Source of the DNA: Mycolicibacterium canariasense
Lineage (GTDB): Bacteria > Actinomycetota > Actinomycetes > Mycobacteriales > Mycobacteriaceae
Assembly (NCBI RefSeq): GCF_002101555.1
Contig: NZ_LQOL01000027.1
Location: 1 to 54,793, forward strand
Direction: 5' to 3'
Length of the DNA: 54,793 nucleotides
Below the pieces are notes generated by a model, which saw nothing but the letters and a program-made list of their open reading frames with translations, made no database searches and had not been told where the DNA came from. This document shows, one piece after another, positions 42,436 to 51,426 of the stretch (the stretch's first letter is position 1; every line of letters starts with the position of its first letter). Both the position numbers and the translations under genes were made by a program.

Positions 42436-43419
42436 TTAGAGGTCGCGGAGGGTGGTATCGGCGATGGTCTCGGCGAAGCGACTCCCGAACAGCTCTGCGG
42501 GAGTTTGAAATCCGGGCCTGTGTTCGCCCGCAAGGACGCGCCGCGCCGCCTCTACCGCAGCCGTCGGGGTGAAGGTGTAACCGTTCACAGTGTCGAGCAC
42601 CGACCGCACAGTGGACCCATTGGCTCCGGTGATCTCGACGCTTGCCTGGTACCTATTGGCCTCGCGTTGTTCGCGGCTCGGACCCTCGGGCAGATCCGAC
42701 AGCACACCGGTGGGGAAGGCGTTCCCCGACACGTAGACGTAGGTCTCGATATGAGGGATGGCCGTGGCGTGCCAGATGGTCACGAGGTCGGGCAAGGTGA
42801 CCGGGGTACACGCGACCGGACCCATGCCGAAGTCGAATTCCCGTGATGCGTGGGGATCACGGCTGACCAACACGCCGCCGACGCGCTCCAGGCATTCGGC
42901 ACTCAGGCTGTTGGCGGCGCTGATGGCCGATCCGCGTGACATGGACCCGGCGACGTGCAGTGCGACGCGCACGTGCTGTGGGTCGGTGATCCGTCGGGCC
43001 GCGTGGGCGGTGAGACAACCGAGCATGGCGACGCTGCCGCCGCTGCCGGGGAGCAGCATCACGCCAGCCGCTTCGGCCTTCTGGTCGAGGGTTTCGGCCA
43101 GGTGGTAGCTGTCCAATTCGGCTGCGGTATCCAGATAGTGGACACCCGAGCGGATGGAGGCGGCCATCAGGGGCCGGGCTGTCCGGATGAAGGGGCCGGC
43201 GCAGTTGAGTACCACGGATACCTCGCGTAGCGCGTCGTCCACGGTGGCAGCGTTGTCGAGGGCGAACGAACGATGCTCAAGGCCCAGTTCGGCGGCCAGG
43301 ACCGTGAGTCGTGGCGCGTCGCGTCCGGCGAGCACGGTTTTCAATCCGGCCGCTGCGGCGTGCTGGGCGGCCATCCGGCCGGTGTAGCCAGTGGCGCCGT
43401 AGATCATCAGTGTGCTCAT
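42436..43419 (-). CDS. Saccharopine-dehydrogenase-like (trans-acting enoyl reductase family) oxidoreductase
   Basis: 327 residues. N-terminal NADP-binding Rossmann: LMIYGATGYTGRMAAQHAAA, then VVLNCAGPFIRTARPLMAAS, YLDTAAELD and LLPGSGGSVAMLG. These belong to the saccharopine_dh_NADP/TER-like family, which in mycobacteria includes uncharacterised and lipid-related reductases. Lysine biosynthesis is unlikely given the context. It lies 3 nt behind a VOC gene in the same direction. Confidence 0.85.
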   Translation of the reverse strand: MSTLMIYGATGYTGRMAAQHAAAAGLKTVLAGRDAPRLTVLAAELGLEHRSFALDNAATVDDALREVSVVLNCAGPFIRTARPLMAASIRSGVHYLDTAAELDSYHLAETLDQKAEAAGVMLLPGSGGSVAMLGCLTAHAARRITDPQHVRVALHVAGSMSRGSAISAANSLSAECLERVGGVLVSRDPHASREFDFGMGPVACTPVTLPDLVTIWHATAIPHIETYVYVSGNAFPTGVLSDLPEGPSREQREANRYQASVEITGANGSTVRSVLDTVNGYTFTPTAAVEAARRVLAGEHRPGFQTPAELFGSRFAETIADTTLRDL

Positions 43420-43422
43420 GGG

Positions 43423-43818
43423 TCAGTGCTGCCAGCTCTTGTAGGTGAATTCGAGACTGTAGCCGTCGGGATCGAAGACGCTGGCGGCGTAGTAGCGGGG
43501 GTCGTAGTAGTGCCGTACCGAAGGTGCACCGTTGTCGGTCGCACCGGCGGCGATCGCGGCGGCGTAGGCGGCATCCACCTCGGCTCTGCTGTCGGCCACG
43601 AATCCCACGTGTGCCGCACGACTATCGGCCACACCGGTGCGGAGCCAGAAGAAGACGTGGCCGTCGGCCCCGAAGCCCTTCAGGTCCGGATGTCCTGGAG
43701 GCCCGTCTGTGCCGTCGTAGTCGACGCGGGTGGTGATGCCGAGAGGTTCGAGCGCAGCGGTATAGAACGCGACCGAGCGGTCAAGGTCGGGTACGGAAAG
43801 AAAAACATGGTCGATCAT
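43423..43818 (-). CDS. VOC superfamily protein (glyoxalase-like)
   Basis: 131 residues from the ATG at 43818. MIDHVFLSVPDLDRSVAFYT, AAHVGFVADSRAEVDAAYAA and a C-terminal FDPDGYSLEFTYKSW fit a typical VOC monomer with His5-type, His and Glu metal ligands. Co-directional with the SDR stump (43839) and the saccharopine-type gene. Substrate not predictable. Confidence 0.85.
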   Translation of the reverse strand: MIDHVFLSVPDLDRSVAFYTAALEPLGITTRVDYDGTDGPPGHPDLKGFGADGHVFFWLRTGVADSRAAHVGFVADSRAEVDAAYAAAIAAGATDNGAPSVRHYYDPRYYAASVFDPDGYSLEFTYKSWQH

Positions 43819-43838
43819 GGTGTCTCGCTTCCTGCAAG

Positions 43839-43976
43839 TCAGGAGCCGGGGCGGCTCAGGAATGACGTGGATTTCGATTGCGTCGTCACGACTTGGCCGG
43901 CAGCTGAGCGTCGCGCGCCTTCGAGGATGGTGGCGCCTATACCGTGGCTGCCTCCGGTGCTGATGGCGATGCCCAT
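43839..43976 (-). pseudogene. SDR N-terminal fragment
   Basis: A 45-codon frame with ATG at 43976: MGIAISTGGSHGIGATILEG carries the TGxxxGIG Rossmann motif, then the sequence loses SDR character (AAGQVVTTQSKSTSFLSRPG) and stops at 43839. It is the first helix and strand of a short-chain dehydrogenase whose remaining ~200 residues have been deleted. It could still be translated ahead of the VOC gene. Confidence 0.6.
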
Positions 43977-43980
43977 GTGT

Positions 43981-44009
43981 CTCGCCTCTCACGTTCGTGT
44001 GAAGGCGAG
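43981..44009. promoter_or_regulatory. Inverted repeat CTCGCCT...AGGCGAG upstream of the SDR stump/VOC operon
   Basis: Seven-base perfect arms with further partial symmetry inside (TCAC/GTGTGA), just before the start of the SDR remnant. A plausible operator for the adjacent XRE-type regulator. Confidence 0.5.
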
Positions 44010-44074
44010 TCAACCCTTGTCCACGGTGTTGTGGAATGGCGAGACTTCCTAGGTGCGCTGCACCCACCCGGCCA

Positions 44075-44929
44075 CTACTGGATTTGCTCTTGGCGCCGGG
44101 TTGCGTCGAGCGATCCGAGCAGTGTCAGGGCGTCGGCGCTGGCGGTCCCCGGCGCCGCGGTGGCCACCGTCAGCTGTTGGCCGGGGGCGCTGCGTACGTC
44201 GAAGGTCTGGTAGCTCAGCTGCATGAGTCCGACGTCGGGGTGGCGGATCGTCTTGTGCGTCACGGTCAGACCTTCGACGTTTCGGTCGTCCCACAGGGTG
44301 CGGAATATCGGGCTGTCCCGGTGCAGTCGGGCGATCAGGTCCGCGACTTCCTGGTGGGGTGGGGAGAATCCTTCGGAGAGCCGCAGCGCGCTGACTGATG
44401 CTTTGGCCACCTCGTCCCAGTTGACGTAGAAATCCTGGGTTGTCGGGTCCAGGAACAGTGCGGCCAGGACGTTGGTTTCGTGCCGCTGTAGCGGGGTGAT
44501 CAGCGCCGAGGCCGCTGGGTTGGCGATCAGGACGCGAAACGCCGGGTTGGTGACATAGGCAGCCGCCTGTGGGAAGGCGGCCATCGTTTGCAGTAGTTCG
44601 GGGCTGACGCTCTCGGCCGCGCCGGCGCAACTGGGGGACAGCTTGGCGAGGCGGAAGGCGTGCACGCGGGCGTCCGGGTTGAGCCGCAACGCTCGACAGA
44701 TGGCATCGACGACCGGGGCGGACGGGGTGCGCTCGCGGCCCTGCTCCAGGCGTGCGTAGTAGTCCGCGCTGACACCCGACAAGACAGCGACCTCTTCGCG
44801 TCGCAAGCCGGCCACGCGCCGGCTCGACGCCACGGGTAGCCCGACCTGCTCGGGTGAGACTCGTGCGCGTTGGGCGCGCAGGAATTCGCCCAGACTGTTG
44901 GTCGGTGGCTGCGACGCGTCAACTGGCAC
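44075..44929 (-). CDS. XRE-family HTH regulator with MmyB-like ligand-binding domain
   Basis: 284 residues from the GTG at 44929. The N-terminal HTH is GLRREEVAVLSGVSADYYAR and LEQGRERTPSAPVVDAICRA. The C-terminal ~190 residues are of MmyB type (PAS-like, fatty-acid- or lipid-sensing), with AAYVTNPAFRVLIANPAA and the FDPTTQDFYVNW-type stretch (here FLDPTTQDFYVNWDEVA). It regulates adjacent redox genes in many actinomycetes. Here candidate targets are the VOC/saccharopine-type operon downstream and the divergent LLM-cupin genes. Confidence 0.9.
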   Translation of the reverse strand: MPVDASQPPTNSLGEFLRAQRARVSPEQVGLPVASSRRVAGLRREEVAVLSGVSADYYARLEQGRERTPSAPVVDAICRALRLNPDARVHAFRLAKLSPSCAGAAESVSPELLQTMAAFPQAAAYVTNPAFRVLIANPAASALITPLQRHETNVLAALFLDPTTQDFYVNWDEVAKASVSALRLSEGFSPPHQEVADLIARLHRDSPIFRTLWDDRNVEGLTVTHKTIRHPDVGLMQLSYQTFDVRSAPGQQLTVATAAPGTASADALTLLGSLDATRRQEQIQ

Positions 44930-45342
44930 GATGGACCTCTTCGATGTGGGTCGACCTCTGCGAGGGGCGTCAGCGATCGTCGTCGCCAGCGAGCGGGTGA
45001 CCCGGAGTACACGGCCACGCGCATCACCCGAATACCGGCGGGGGTCATGCCGCGTCGCGGACCCTTCGACTGTAACCGAATCCCCGCCGGTGTCAGGGAC
45101 AGGGGACTTCGCCGGCCAGACTCCTGAAACAGGGCGTGGCACTCCTAGGCAGTTGCGTCCTTCTACGGCCGTCGGCGCCGGCGTTGACTCGTCTCGGATG
45201 GGTAGAGGAGACGGCAATGAGCCGCCGAAGGGAGCGCTGACCGCAGTGGCCGTCTCGTCCACACCATCACGACAGATGGCGACTCGTACCAATTCGCCGC
45301 CAGCGCGGCGACCCGTCGCAACCGCAAACACCAGGAAAGCCA

Positions 45343-46173
45343 ATGAAATTCGGAGTAACCACCTTCCTCACCGACCAGGGAATCGGGCCGGTAGCGCTTG
45401 CTCGCGCACTGGAAGCTCGTGGATTTGATTCCCTGTTCGTCACCGAGCACACCCACGTCCCGGCCTCACGGCGCAGTCCGTATCCCGGCGGTGGCGACCT
45501 GCCAGCGAAGTACTACCGACTCCTGGATCCGTTCCTGGCGCTCACTGCTGCCGCCGCGGTGACCAGCAAGCTGATCCTGGGCACGGGTGTGGCCCTGGTC
45601 GTCCAACGCGATCCGATCATCACCGCCAAAGAGGCCGCAACTCTCGACCTGTTCTCGGATGGGCGGCTCCTCTTCGGCATGGGCATCGGCTGGAACCGCG
45701 AGGAGATGCAGAGCCACGGCATTGATCCGCAAACCCGCGGTAAGCGCATCGACGAGATCGTCGAAACGATGCAGGCGCTCTGGACGCGCGAGATTGCCGA
45801 GTACCAGGGCGATTTCGTCACCCTTGAGCCATCCATGGCTTGGCCCAAGCCGGTGCAACGTCCGCACGTACCCCTCTACTTCGGTGGCGGACCGGCGACC
45901 TTTGGGCGTATCGCGCGCTTCGGAGCCGGCTGGTACGCCATCAGTGCGAGCAGCGCTGAATCGACCGCGGCGATTGCCGAACTGCGCGAGGTGACCGGCA
46001 CCGAAACCCATGTCACCGTCGCCCATGTCGGACCGATCACCGAGGCCGCGCTGCAGGGTTACCCCAGCAGCGGCGCCGAACGTGTCGTGTTCGACCTCGA
46101 GACGCTCAACCACGACGACACCTGTACACAGCTCGACGCCTATCTGTCCGTGACCGAATCCTTGGGATGGTGA
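45343..46173 (+). CDS. LLM-class F420-dependent oxidoreductase (TIGR03619-like)
   Basis: 276 residues. MKFGVTTFLTDQGIGPVALA, FVTEHTHVPASRRSPYPGGG, GTGVALVVQRDPIITAKEAA and GRLLFGMGIGWNREEMQSHG are the landmarks of the TIGR03619 group of F420-dependent enzymes. Overlaps the following cupin gene by 7 nt. Upstream is a 413-nt gap from the XRE gene that holds no other recognised gene. Confidence 0.9.
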   Translation: MKFGVTTFLTDQGIGPVALARALEARGFDSLFVTEHTHVPASRRSPYPGGGDLPAKYYRLLDPFLALTAAAAVTSKLILGTGVALVVQRDPIITAKEAATLDLFSDGRLLFGMGIGWNREEMQSHGIDPQTRGKRIDEIVETMQALWTREIAEYQGDFVTLEPSMAWPKPVQRPHVPLYFGGGPATFGRIARFGAGWYAISASSAESTAAIAELREVTGTETHVTVAHVGPITEAALQGYPSSGAERVVFDLETLNHDDTCTQLDAYLSVTESLGW

Positions 46174-46577
46174 CCATGACTGACCACAACACAACGCCGC
46201 TCGGACGTCCGCAGCACCGCATCTGGGCCGATATCAGCCCGACGCCGCTAGGGGAGTTCGGTGAGCGGGTCACCATCAAGGCCCTGACCGCTGACGTAGC
46301 GCAAGTCTTGCTCGTCGAGATCGCCGAGGGCACGGCAATCCCGAATCAGGCCGACTCCAGCGAGCAGGAGGTGCACGCGATGGAGCAGATCGACGTCATA
46401 CTGACCGGCCGGGTGAAGTATCTGGTGGACGGCCAGGAACGTATCCTGGGCCCAGGTGAGGCGCTCGGAATCCCCGGCGGTGTCCCACATTCCGCAGTAG
46501 CCCTCGAACACACCACCATGATCGAGGTCTTCACGCCGATCCCGGACTTCCCCACCAACGAGACTCGGACACCATGA
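46167..46577 (+). CDS. Cupin-domain protein
   Basis: 136 residues from the ATG at 46167 (an ATG at 46176 is as likely). Cupin motif region HAMEQIDVILTGRVKYLVDG with PGEALGIPGGVPHSA, a single jelly-roll with His/Glu/His candidates for metal binding. Co-expressed with the LLM gene. It may be a small dioxygenase, isomerase or sensor. The IS21 scar begins soon after its stop. Confidence 0.85.
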   Translation: MVTMTDHNTTPLGRPQHRIWADISPTPLGEFGERVTIKALTADVAQVLLVEIAEGTAIPNQADSSEQEVHAMEQIDVILTGRVKYLVDGQERILGPGEALGIPGGVPHSAVALEHTTMIEVFTPIPDFPTNETRTP

Positions 46578-46649
46578 CCGAGTCATCTCGGCTCGCCACC
46601 AGTCTGCGCATAGGAATTGAAGCGCTTCCTGAGACGAACTGCGGTGCAG

Positions 46650-47003
46650 CCGAGGCCCGCGCCGCTGGGTGGTTTGACCCCCGTCCACGAGGCGTGGTGG
46701 GCCGCAGCCCGCAAGACCCACGGCGATGCCGCCGGCACCCCCAAGCTAATCGGTATCCCGATGGCCCACCGGCCACCTACCTCACGGCGTGCTGGTCCTC
46801 GGCGTGGCCCGTGCTTTGGTTGCCGGAGCGCTAAACCGCTGATGCCGGGGTGGTGGAGGCACGAAAATCCAGGAAGGACAATGCCACCCCATAAGCACCA
46901 CCACCTCAGCGAGCACCCCCTGTCGAACAAGCCGCCGACGCCGCGGTCGACCGAGCCTGCCGAATGCTGCGCCTGCCTGCGATGCGCGCCGGCTTCGGCA
47001 GCT
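46650..47003 (+). mobile_element. istA: IS21-family remnant: istA C-terminus and istB N-terminus
   Basis: Plus-strand frames encode LTPVHEAWWAAARKTHGDAAGT, the late part of an IS21-type IstA, then (after frameshifts) HLPHGVLVLGVARALVAGALNR and DAGVVEARK. A further piece, QAADAAVDRACRMLRLPAMR (46928..47002), matches the IstB N-terminus. It stops at TAG 47003, exactly where the minus-strand DJ-1 gene ends. The istB 3' half reappears at 49170, on the other side of the DJ-1/MocR pair. Confidence 0.75.
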
Positions 47004-47634
47004 AGCCGACGTCGAGAAGGGTGTGCCGCTCTGCCGGTAGATATGAACCGATGTTGCGCCAGGCCCGATCGATGTAGTCCTGCTTCTCGCCGACCGGGGC
47101 GACGTAATGCAACGCGGCGGCGGCCTCGTCCTTGCCGCACAGCCGCGCGATCACCCAGGCAGCCAGATACTGCGACGCCAAACATCCACCGGCGGTGGCG
47201 ATATTGCCCTTGGCGAAGAACGGCTGATTCAACACGTCGACACCAGCGGCAATCACCCAGGGTTTCGTGGTCAGATCGGTGCAGGCAGGCACATCGCGTA
47301 GCAGGCCCAGCTTGGCCAGGACCAACGCACCGGAACACTGCGCGGCAATGAGTTGACGCTGCGGGTCCAGTCCACGCAGAACCCCCATGATCGCCGGGTT
47401 CTGCACAACCTCGCGGGTGGCAATGCCGCTGCCGACGATGACCGCGTCGGCGCTGACCGCTTCCTCCAAGCTGGACATTTGCCCGATAGTGACGCCGTTC
47501 ATCGACGTCACCTGCGCGGCAGGGGTGGCAATCGTGACCCGCCAGTCATCGCGTTTGATGCGGTTCAGCACGCCGAGCGCGATCAGGGAATCGAGTTCGT
47601 TGTAGCCCTCAAACGTCAAAATGGCGATGTGCAT
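47002..47634 (-). CDS. DJ-1/PfpI family protein
   Basis: 210 residues from the ATG at 47634 (CGGAGAGGA upstream). MHIAILTFEGYNELDSLIAL, VIVGSGIATREVV and the nucleophile elbow AAQCSGALVLAKLG, with Cys as in DJ-1/PfpI and isonitrile hydratase members. It acts on a small cytoplasmic metabolite (glyoxalase, hydratase or deglycase-like), not determined. It is divergent from a MocR regulator with a clear palindromic site, forming a regulator-target pair. Confidence 0.88.
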   Translation of the reverse strand: MHIAILTFEGYNELDSLIALGVLNRIKRDDWRVTIATPAAQVTSMNGVTIGQMSSLEEAVSADAVIVGSGIATREVVQNPAIMGVLRGLDPQRQLIAAQCSGALVLAKLGLLRDVPACTDLTTKPWVIAAGVDVLNQPFFAKGNIATAGGCLASQYLAAWVIARLCGKDEAAAALHYVAPVGEKQDYIDRAWRNIGSYLPAERHTLLDVG

Positions 47635-47679
47635 GTGTCGGCGTCCTCTCCGTGCGGTTGAGCCACCATAGAAACCCGC

Positions 47680-47714
47680 ATGCATGACAGGCAAAGAATT
47701 GTCATGCATACAAT
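47680..47714. promoter_or_regulatory. MocR operator region with ATGCATGACA repeats
   Basis: ATGCATGACA (47680..47689) and its inverse TGTCATGCAT (47700..47709) with 10-nt spacing. A second symmetric site, ATTGTCATGCATACAAT, spans 47698..47714. It lies between DJ-1 and MocR starts. Paired and spaced palindromes are typical of MocR sites. Confidence 0.75.
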
Positions 47715-47720
47715 GCGGGC

Positions 47721-49058
47721 GTGCCCGCCGCCCGGTATCAGCGCATCGTCGATGCCTTCACCACCGAAATTCGGGCCGGTCGGCTCAGCTCGGGCACTCA
47801 GTTGCCCACCCATCGCCAGCTCGCCGCACAGGAGGGCATCGCCGTGGTCACCGCCTCGCGTGTCTACGCCGAACTCGAAGCGATCGGTCTGGTCAGCAGC
47901 GAACAAGGACGCGGCACCTTCGTGCGTGAGCTCGCCCTTCCTCCGGGCCACGGTATCGACCAGCAAGTCCTCGCCGCCGACACGATCGACCTGAACTTCA
48001 ATTACCCCACCCTTCCCGGCCAGGCCGACCTCCTGCGCCGGGCGTTACGCGAACTGGCCGGCTCCGGTGACCTGGACCCACTTCTGCGCTACCAACCGCA
48101 CGGCGGACGAGAACGTGACCGGGCCGCGGTGGCCACGCACCTGCTCAACCGCGGACTCGACGTCACCCCCGACCGCATCGCAGTCGTCAACGGAGCCCAA
48201 CACGGGCTCACCGTTGCCGCACTGGCCGCATTGCACCCAGGCGATGTGGTCGCCGTCGACGCCGTGACCTACCCTGGGTTCAAAGTTCTCGCAGCGGCTC
48301 TACGCCTCGAATTAGCCCCCATCCCAACACGTTTGGCCGGCCCCGACTTGGATGCACTGCAAAGCCTATGCAGGCGCCGACCAGTACGCGCGGTGTACAC
48401 CATGCCCACACTGCACAACCCGCTGGGCTGGGTGATGAACAACGACGACCGTCGATCGTTGATAGCCATCGCCCGCCGACACGGACTGCTGCTCATCGAA
48501 GACGGCTCCTACGCCTATCTCGTCGACCACCCCCCGCCACCACTGGCCGCCACCGCACCCGACATCACGGTCTATGCCTCCGGGCTGTCCAAGAGTGTCG
48601 CCACCGGTCTACGCGTCGGATTCCTCGTCGCCCCACCAACACACCTGTCCGCCATCGAACGCGCAATACGCGCGACCACCTGGAACACGCCTGCGATCAC
48701 CGCTGCGATCGCCACCCGCTGGCTCGAGGACGGCACGGTTGCCCACCTTGAAGCCGAGAAGCGCGCCGACGCCACACTCAGGCAGACCATCGCGCGCGAC
48801 ACGTTGAAACCCCTTAGCCAACTGACGCATCCCGCGTCGTACTTCACCTGGCTACCACTACCAGAGAGCGCCCGCGCCGACCGGATCGCTGCCACCCTTG
48901 CAACACAACGGATCTCAGTGTCGACAGCCGAGCCTTTCGCCATCACCACCAACCCACCCCAGGCGCTCCGACTCGCCCTCGGCTCCGCCAACCTCAACGT
49001 ACTTGCCGACGCGCTCACCACTGTCCGAAACACCGTCGAACACGACGCGCACCAGTAG
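47721..49058 (+). CDS. MocR-type GntR/aminotransferase regulator (PLP-dependent)
   Basis: 445 residues from the GTG at 47721. N-terminal GntR winged HTH (YQRIVDAFTTEIRAGRLSSG, LPTHRQLAAQEGIAVVTASR, then GLVSSEQGRGTFV). The long C-terminal domain of aminotransferase fold I has the PLP-lysine in YASGLSKSVATGLRVG and HNPLG before it. It is a sensor of an amine or PLP-adduct and the divergent DJ-1 gene is the probable target. Confidence 0.92.
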   Translation: MPAARYQRIVDAFTTEIRAGRLSSGTQLPTHRQLAAQEGIAVVTASRVYAELEAIGLVSSEQGRGTFVRELALPPGHGIDQQVLAADTIDLNFNYPTLPGQADLLRRALRELAGSGDLDPLLRYQPHGGRERDRAAVATHLLNRGLDVTPDRIAVVNGAQHGLTVAALAALHPGDVVAVDAVTYPGFKVLAAALRLELAPIPTRLAGPDLDALQSLCRRRPVRAVYTMPTLHNPLGWVMNNDDRRSLIAIARRHGLLLIEDGSYAYLVDHPPPPLAATAPDITVYASGLSKSVATGLRVGFLVAPPTHLSAIERAIRATTWNTPAITAAIATRWLEDGTVAHLEAEKRADATLRQTIARDTLKPLSQLTHPASYFTWLPLPESARADRIAATLATQRISVSTAEPFAITTNPPQALRLALGSANLNVLADALTTVRNTVEHDAHQ

Positions 49059-49154
49059 ACGACCCGCCCCGAGCCAGGGGCGTGGACGCCGACTCTTTAC
49101 CCAAGCCGTTATATCCCTGTCTAGATGGGCATCCGACGACGTGGGGCTCCAGCG

Positions 49155-49275
49155 AATTGGTTGATTTGCCGCTACAAACTGATCCTCATCGACGAAGTGG
49201 GCTACATTTCGTTCGACCACGCCTACCGCACGCGCGCCCGCCGCCAGCTACTCGCAAGGACCGCACCGCCGGCTG
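49155..49275 (+). mobile_element. istB: IS21 istB 3' remnant with internal deletion
   Basis: RYKLILIDEVGYISFD (49170 on) is the IstB Walker-B/ATPase region. It is followed at once by HAYRTRARRQLLARTAPPA, which resembles the IstB C-terminus (SYRTRARRDLLAR). About 60 residues in between are missing. The frame continues in phase into the methyltransferase gene. Confidence 0.75.
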
Positions 49276-49310
49276 AGCCATCGGCCACCGCCGCGGCCAT
49301 ACTGAAGAGT

Positions 49311-49922
49311 GTGGTTGACGAGCATCCCGATGCCGTTCGGGTCATCCAGTTATATGACCGTCACGCTGGAGAATGGTCACGCGACCGCGGTGGAAAGCTG
49401 GTCGAACGCACGTGGCTGGATCGGTTCATGGCGTCCTTGCCCGATCAGCGCACGGTCCTGGACGTGGGCTGTGGAACGGCGGTGCCAATCGGTCAGTACT
49501 TGATCGACCAGGGATGTCAGCTTCACGGGGTCGATTCATCGAGCGCGATGATCGCGATGACCAGGACGCGTTTCCCAGATCACCGGTGGGATGTCGCCGA
49601 CATGCGGACGCTGGCTCTGAATGGCCGATTCGGTGGAATCATCGCCTGGGGCAGCCTATTTCACCTATCGCCGCATCATCAGAGACGTATGTTTCCGATC
49701 TTCGCGCAACACGCGGCACCCGGCGCGGTGCTGATGTTCAACAGCGGCCCATCAGCCGGCGAGCAAATCGGCACCTACCAGGGCGAGCCGCTCTACCACG
49801 CCAGCCTCGACCCCTCTGAGTACCGCACGCTACTCGCCGACAACGGCTTCGCAGTCATCGCACACACCGTCACAGACCCCATGTGCGGGCACCGCACCGT
49901 CTGGCTGGCACGGACTGTGTAG
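49311..49922 (+). CDS. Class I SAM-dependent methyltransferase
   Basis: 203 residues from the GTG at 49311, taken as the true start because upstream codons are IstB-derived. Rossmann-type SAM motifs: motif I VLDVGCGTAVPIGQYLIDQG, an acidic end of beta2 (LHGVDSSSAMI), motif DVADMRTL and GSLFHLSP (post-II). Transfers methyl to a small molecule or protein, not specified. Start is uncertain; a longer in-frame product with the istB tail could be made. Confidence 0.85.
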   Translation: MVDEHPDAVRVIQLYDRHAGEWSRDRGGKLVERTWLDRFMASLPDQRTVLDVGCGTAVPIGQYLIDQGCQLHGVDSSSAMIAMTRTRFPDHRWDVADMRTLALNGRFGGIIAWGSLFHLSPHHQRRMFPIFAQHAAPGAVLMFNSGPSAGEQIGTYQGEPLYHASLDPSEYRTLLADNGFAVIAHTVTDPMCGHRTVWLARTV

Positions 49923-50017
49923 ACCACACGGCGCGCCAACCCGACATCACCAACAGTTGGGCCCTGCCAACGACCTCTCCGGGGAGATCTCGTTCGACAG
50001 GGGCCAATCGCACTTCG

Positions 50018-50677
50018 TCACAAGCTGTCGTTCAGAATGGCGGCGAGTTCGTGAAGCGACTGGATCTGTACGTCGGCTGAGTCAGCTTCCGGGTCCTGAG
50101 CATGCAGGAAGCCCCACGGGCCGCGACGAATGTGTGCAGTCTTCATGCCCGCCCGGTGTGCGGGCAGGACGTCGTTGTCCAACCGGTCACCGACGTAGAG
50201 GATTGTGTGTGCCGGTGCGTGGGCGGCGTCGATGATTTTGGTGAAGAACTCCGGATCGGGTTTGCGCACCCCCCACCCCGCCGACGATCCGATGAAATCC
50301 GCGCTCACCCCGGCTGCCACTAGTGAATCATCCAATCCTGCAGGCTGATTTCCGGCTATCCCCACCGCGATACCAAGGCGACGTGCAACCCCGATGCAGG
50401 CCAAAGCATCGGGGTACAGATCGCGATGTTCGATGCGGAATCGCGGGTCGGCGCGCTCAACTCCAAGCACGTCCCAGAGCCGATGATGACTCTCGCCGCG
50501 TTCGATGAGTGCGCCGAGCACCCCGCAGACGGTGGCCACCGATACACCGCACTGCTCGGCGATCGCCTCCCACAGTCGGCTCTCGTCGATCAACGTCTCA
50601 CCGACGTCGAAGACGACCCACCGAACACCTCGCAGCACGTGTCCCACCACATCACCAGATTGACAGGATCTGCACAC
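50018..50677 (-). CDS. HAD-superfamily hydrolase
   Basis: 219 residues. Motif I is DVGETL (nucleophile Asp), motif II IAGNQ region, motif III Lys in RKPDPEFF and motif IV GDRLDND. Similar to phosphoglycolate-phosphatase/haloacid-dehalogenase-like enzymes; substrate unknown. Convergent with the methyltransferase gene. The first ~13 residues may be an over-extension: GTG codons near residues 10-14 are alternative starts. Confidence 0.88.
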   Translation of the reverse strand: MCRSCQSGDVVGHVLRGVRWVVFDVGETLIDESRLWEAIAEQCGVSVATVCGVLGALIERGESHHRLWDVLGVERADPRFRIEHRDLYPDALACIGVARRLGIAVGIAGNQPAGLDDSLVAAGVSADFIGSSAGWGVRKPDPEFFTKIIDAAHAPAHTILYVGDRLDNDVLPAHRAGMKTAHIRRGPWGFLHAQDPEADSADVQIQSLHELAAILNDSL

Positions 50678-50850
50678 TCACACCGGGAGCGGCGTCGATT
50701 CCACGGGCGCGGGCGATGATGGTTTGGTGATCGTCTCCGTGGAGGGGCCCAGCGCCGTGGCCCGCCTGCTCGGTTCGTCTTGCCGCCATCACCAAGCATC
50801 GGGGCTTCGGCCCAGGCGCCGAAGCTCGCTGCGATGGGAAACTATCAATC

Positions 50851-51426
50851 ATGCCCAAGACCGTCTCTCCGGTAATCCCCGCAGGATCAATCGGAAACGG
50901 GCCTCAGCCCCGACTGAACGGCTCGGCGGGCATGGTGCTTCGGCCGTGGGTCGCCGCCGACAGCCAAGGCTTGATGGATGCGTTCGAAGACCCGGCCATT
51001 CAGTTCTGGCACACCCGCACGATCTGCTCGATTGAGGAGGCGAAGACGCTCATCGCCGACTACGCCCGCGATTGGCGAGCCGAGAAACGCGCGAACTGGG
51101 CAATCGTGTCAAGCGCGGGGCACCTCTTGGGTCGGATATCGCTCAATCCCATGAACGTGGAGGACGGGGAAGCCGAAATTGGGTACTGGGTGCATCCAGG
51201 AGCCCGGGGGCGTGGCGTTGCGGTCGCCGCGGTGGGCGTGCTGACGCAGTGGGTCTACAGCGTGGGCTTTCACCGCTTGGTCATCCACCATTCCACAGCC
51301 AACCCAGCATCGTGCTCGGTAGCGCTCAAAGCGGGCTTCGAACTGGAAGGCACCAAGAAGAGCGCGCTGCTGCATGCCGATGGCTGGCACGACATGCATC
51401 TGCACGCACGCATCAACGAGCAATGA
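50851..51426 (+). CDS. GNAT family N-acetyltransferase (RimJ/RimL type)
   Basis: 191 residues. AcetylCoA-binding loop VHPGARGRGVAVAAVGVL (the Q/RxxGxG/A signature), an N-terminal VLRPWVAADSQGLMDAFEDP and late ASCSVALKAGFELEGTKKS. Acetylates a protein N-terminus, an antibiotic or a small amine. The first 25-30 residues are polar and possibly disordered. Confidence 0.9.
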   Translation: MPKTVSPVIPAGSIGNGPQPRLNGSAGMVLRPWVAADSQGLMDAFEDPAIQFWHTRTICSIEEAKTLIADYARDWRAEKRANWAIVSSAGHLLGRISLNPMNVEDGEAEIGYWVHPGARGRGVAVAAVGVLTQWVYSVGFHRLVIHHSTANPASCSVALKAGFELEGTKKSALLHADGWHDMHLHARINEQ

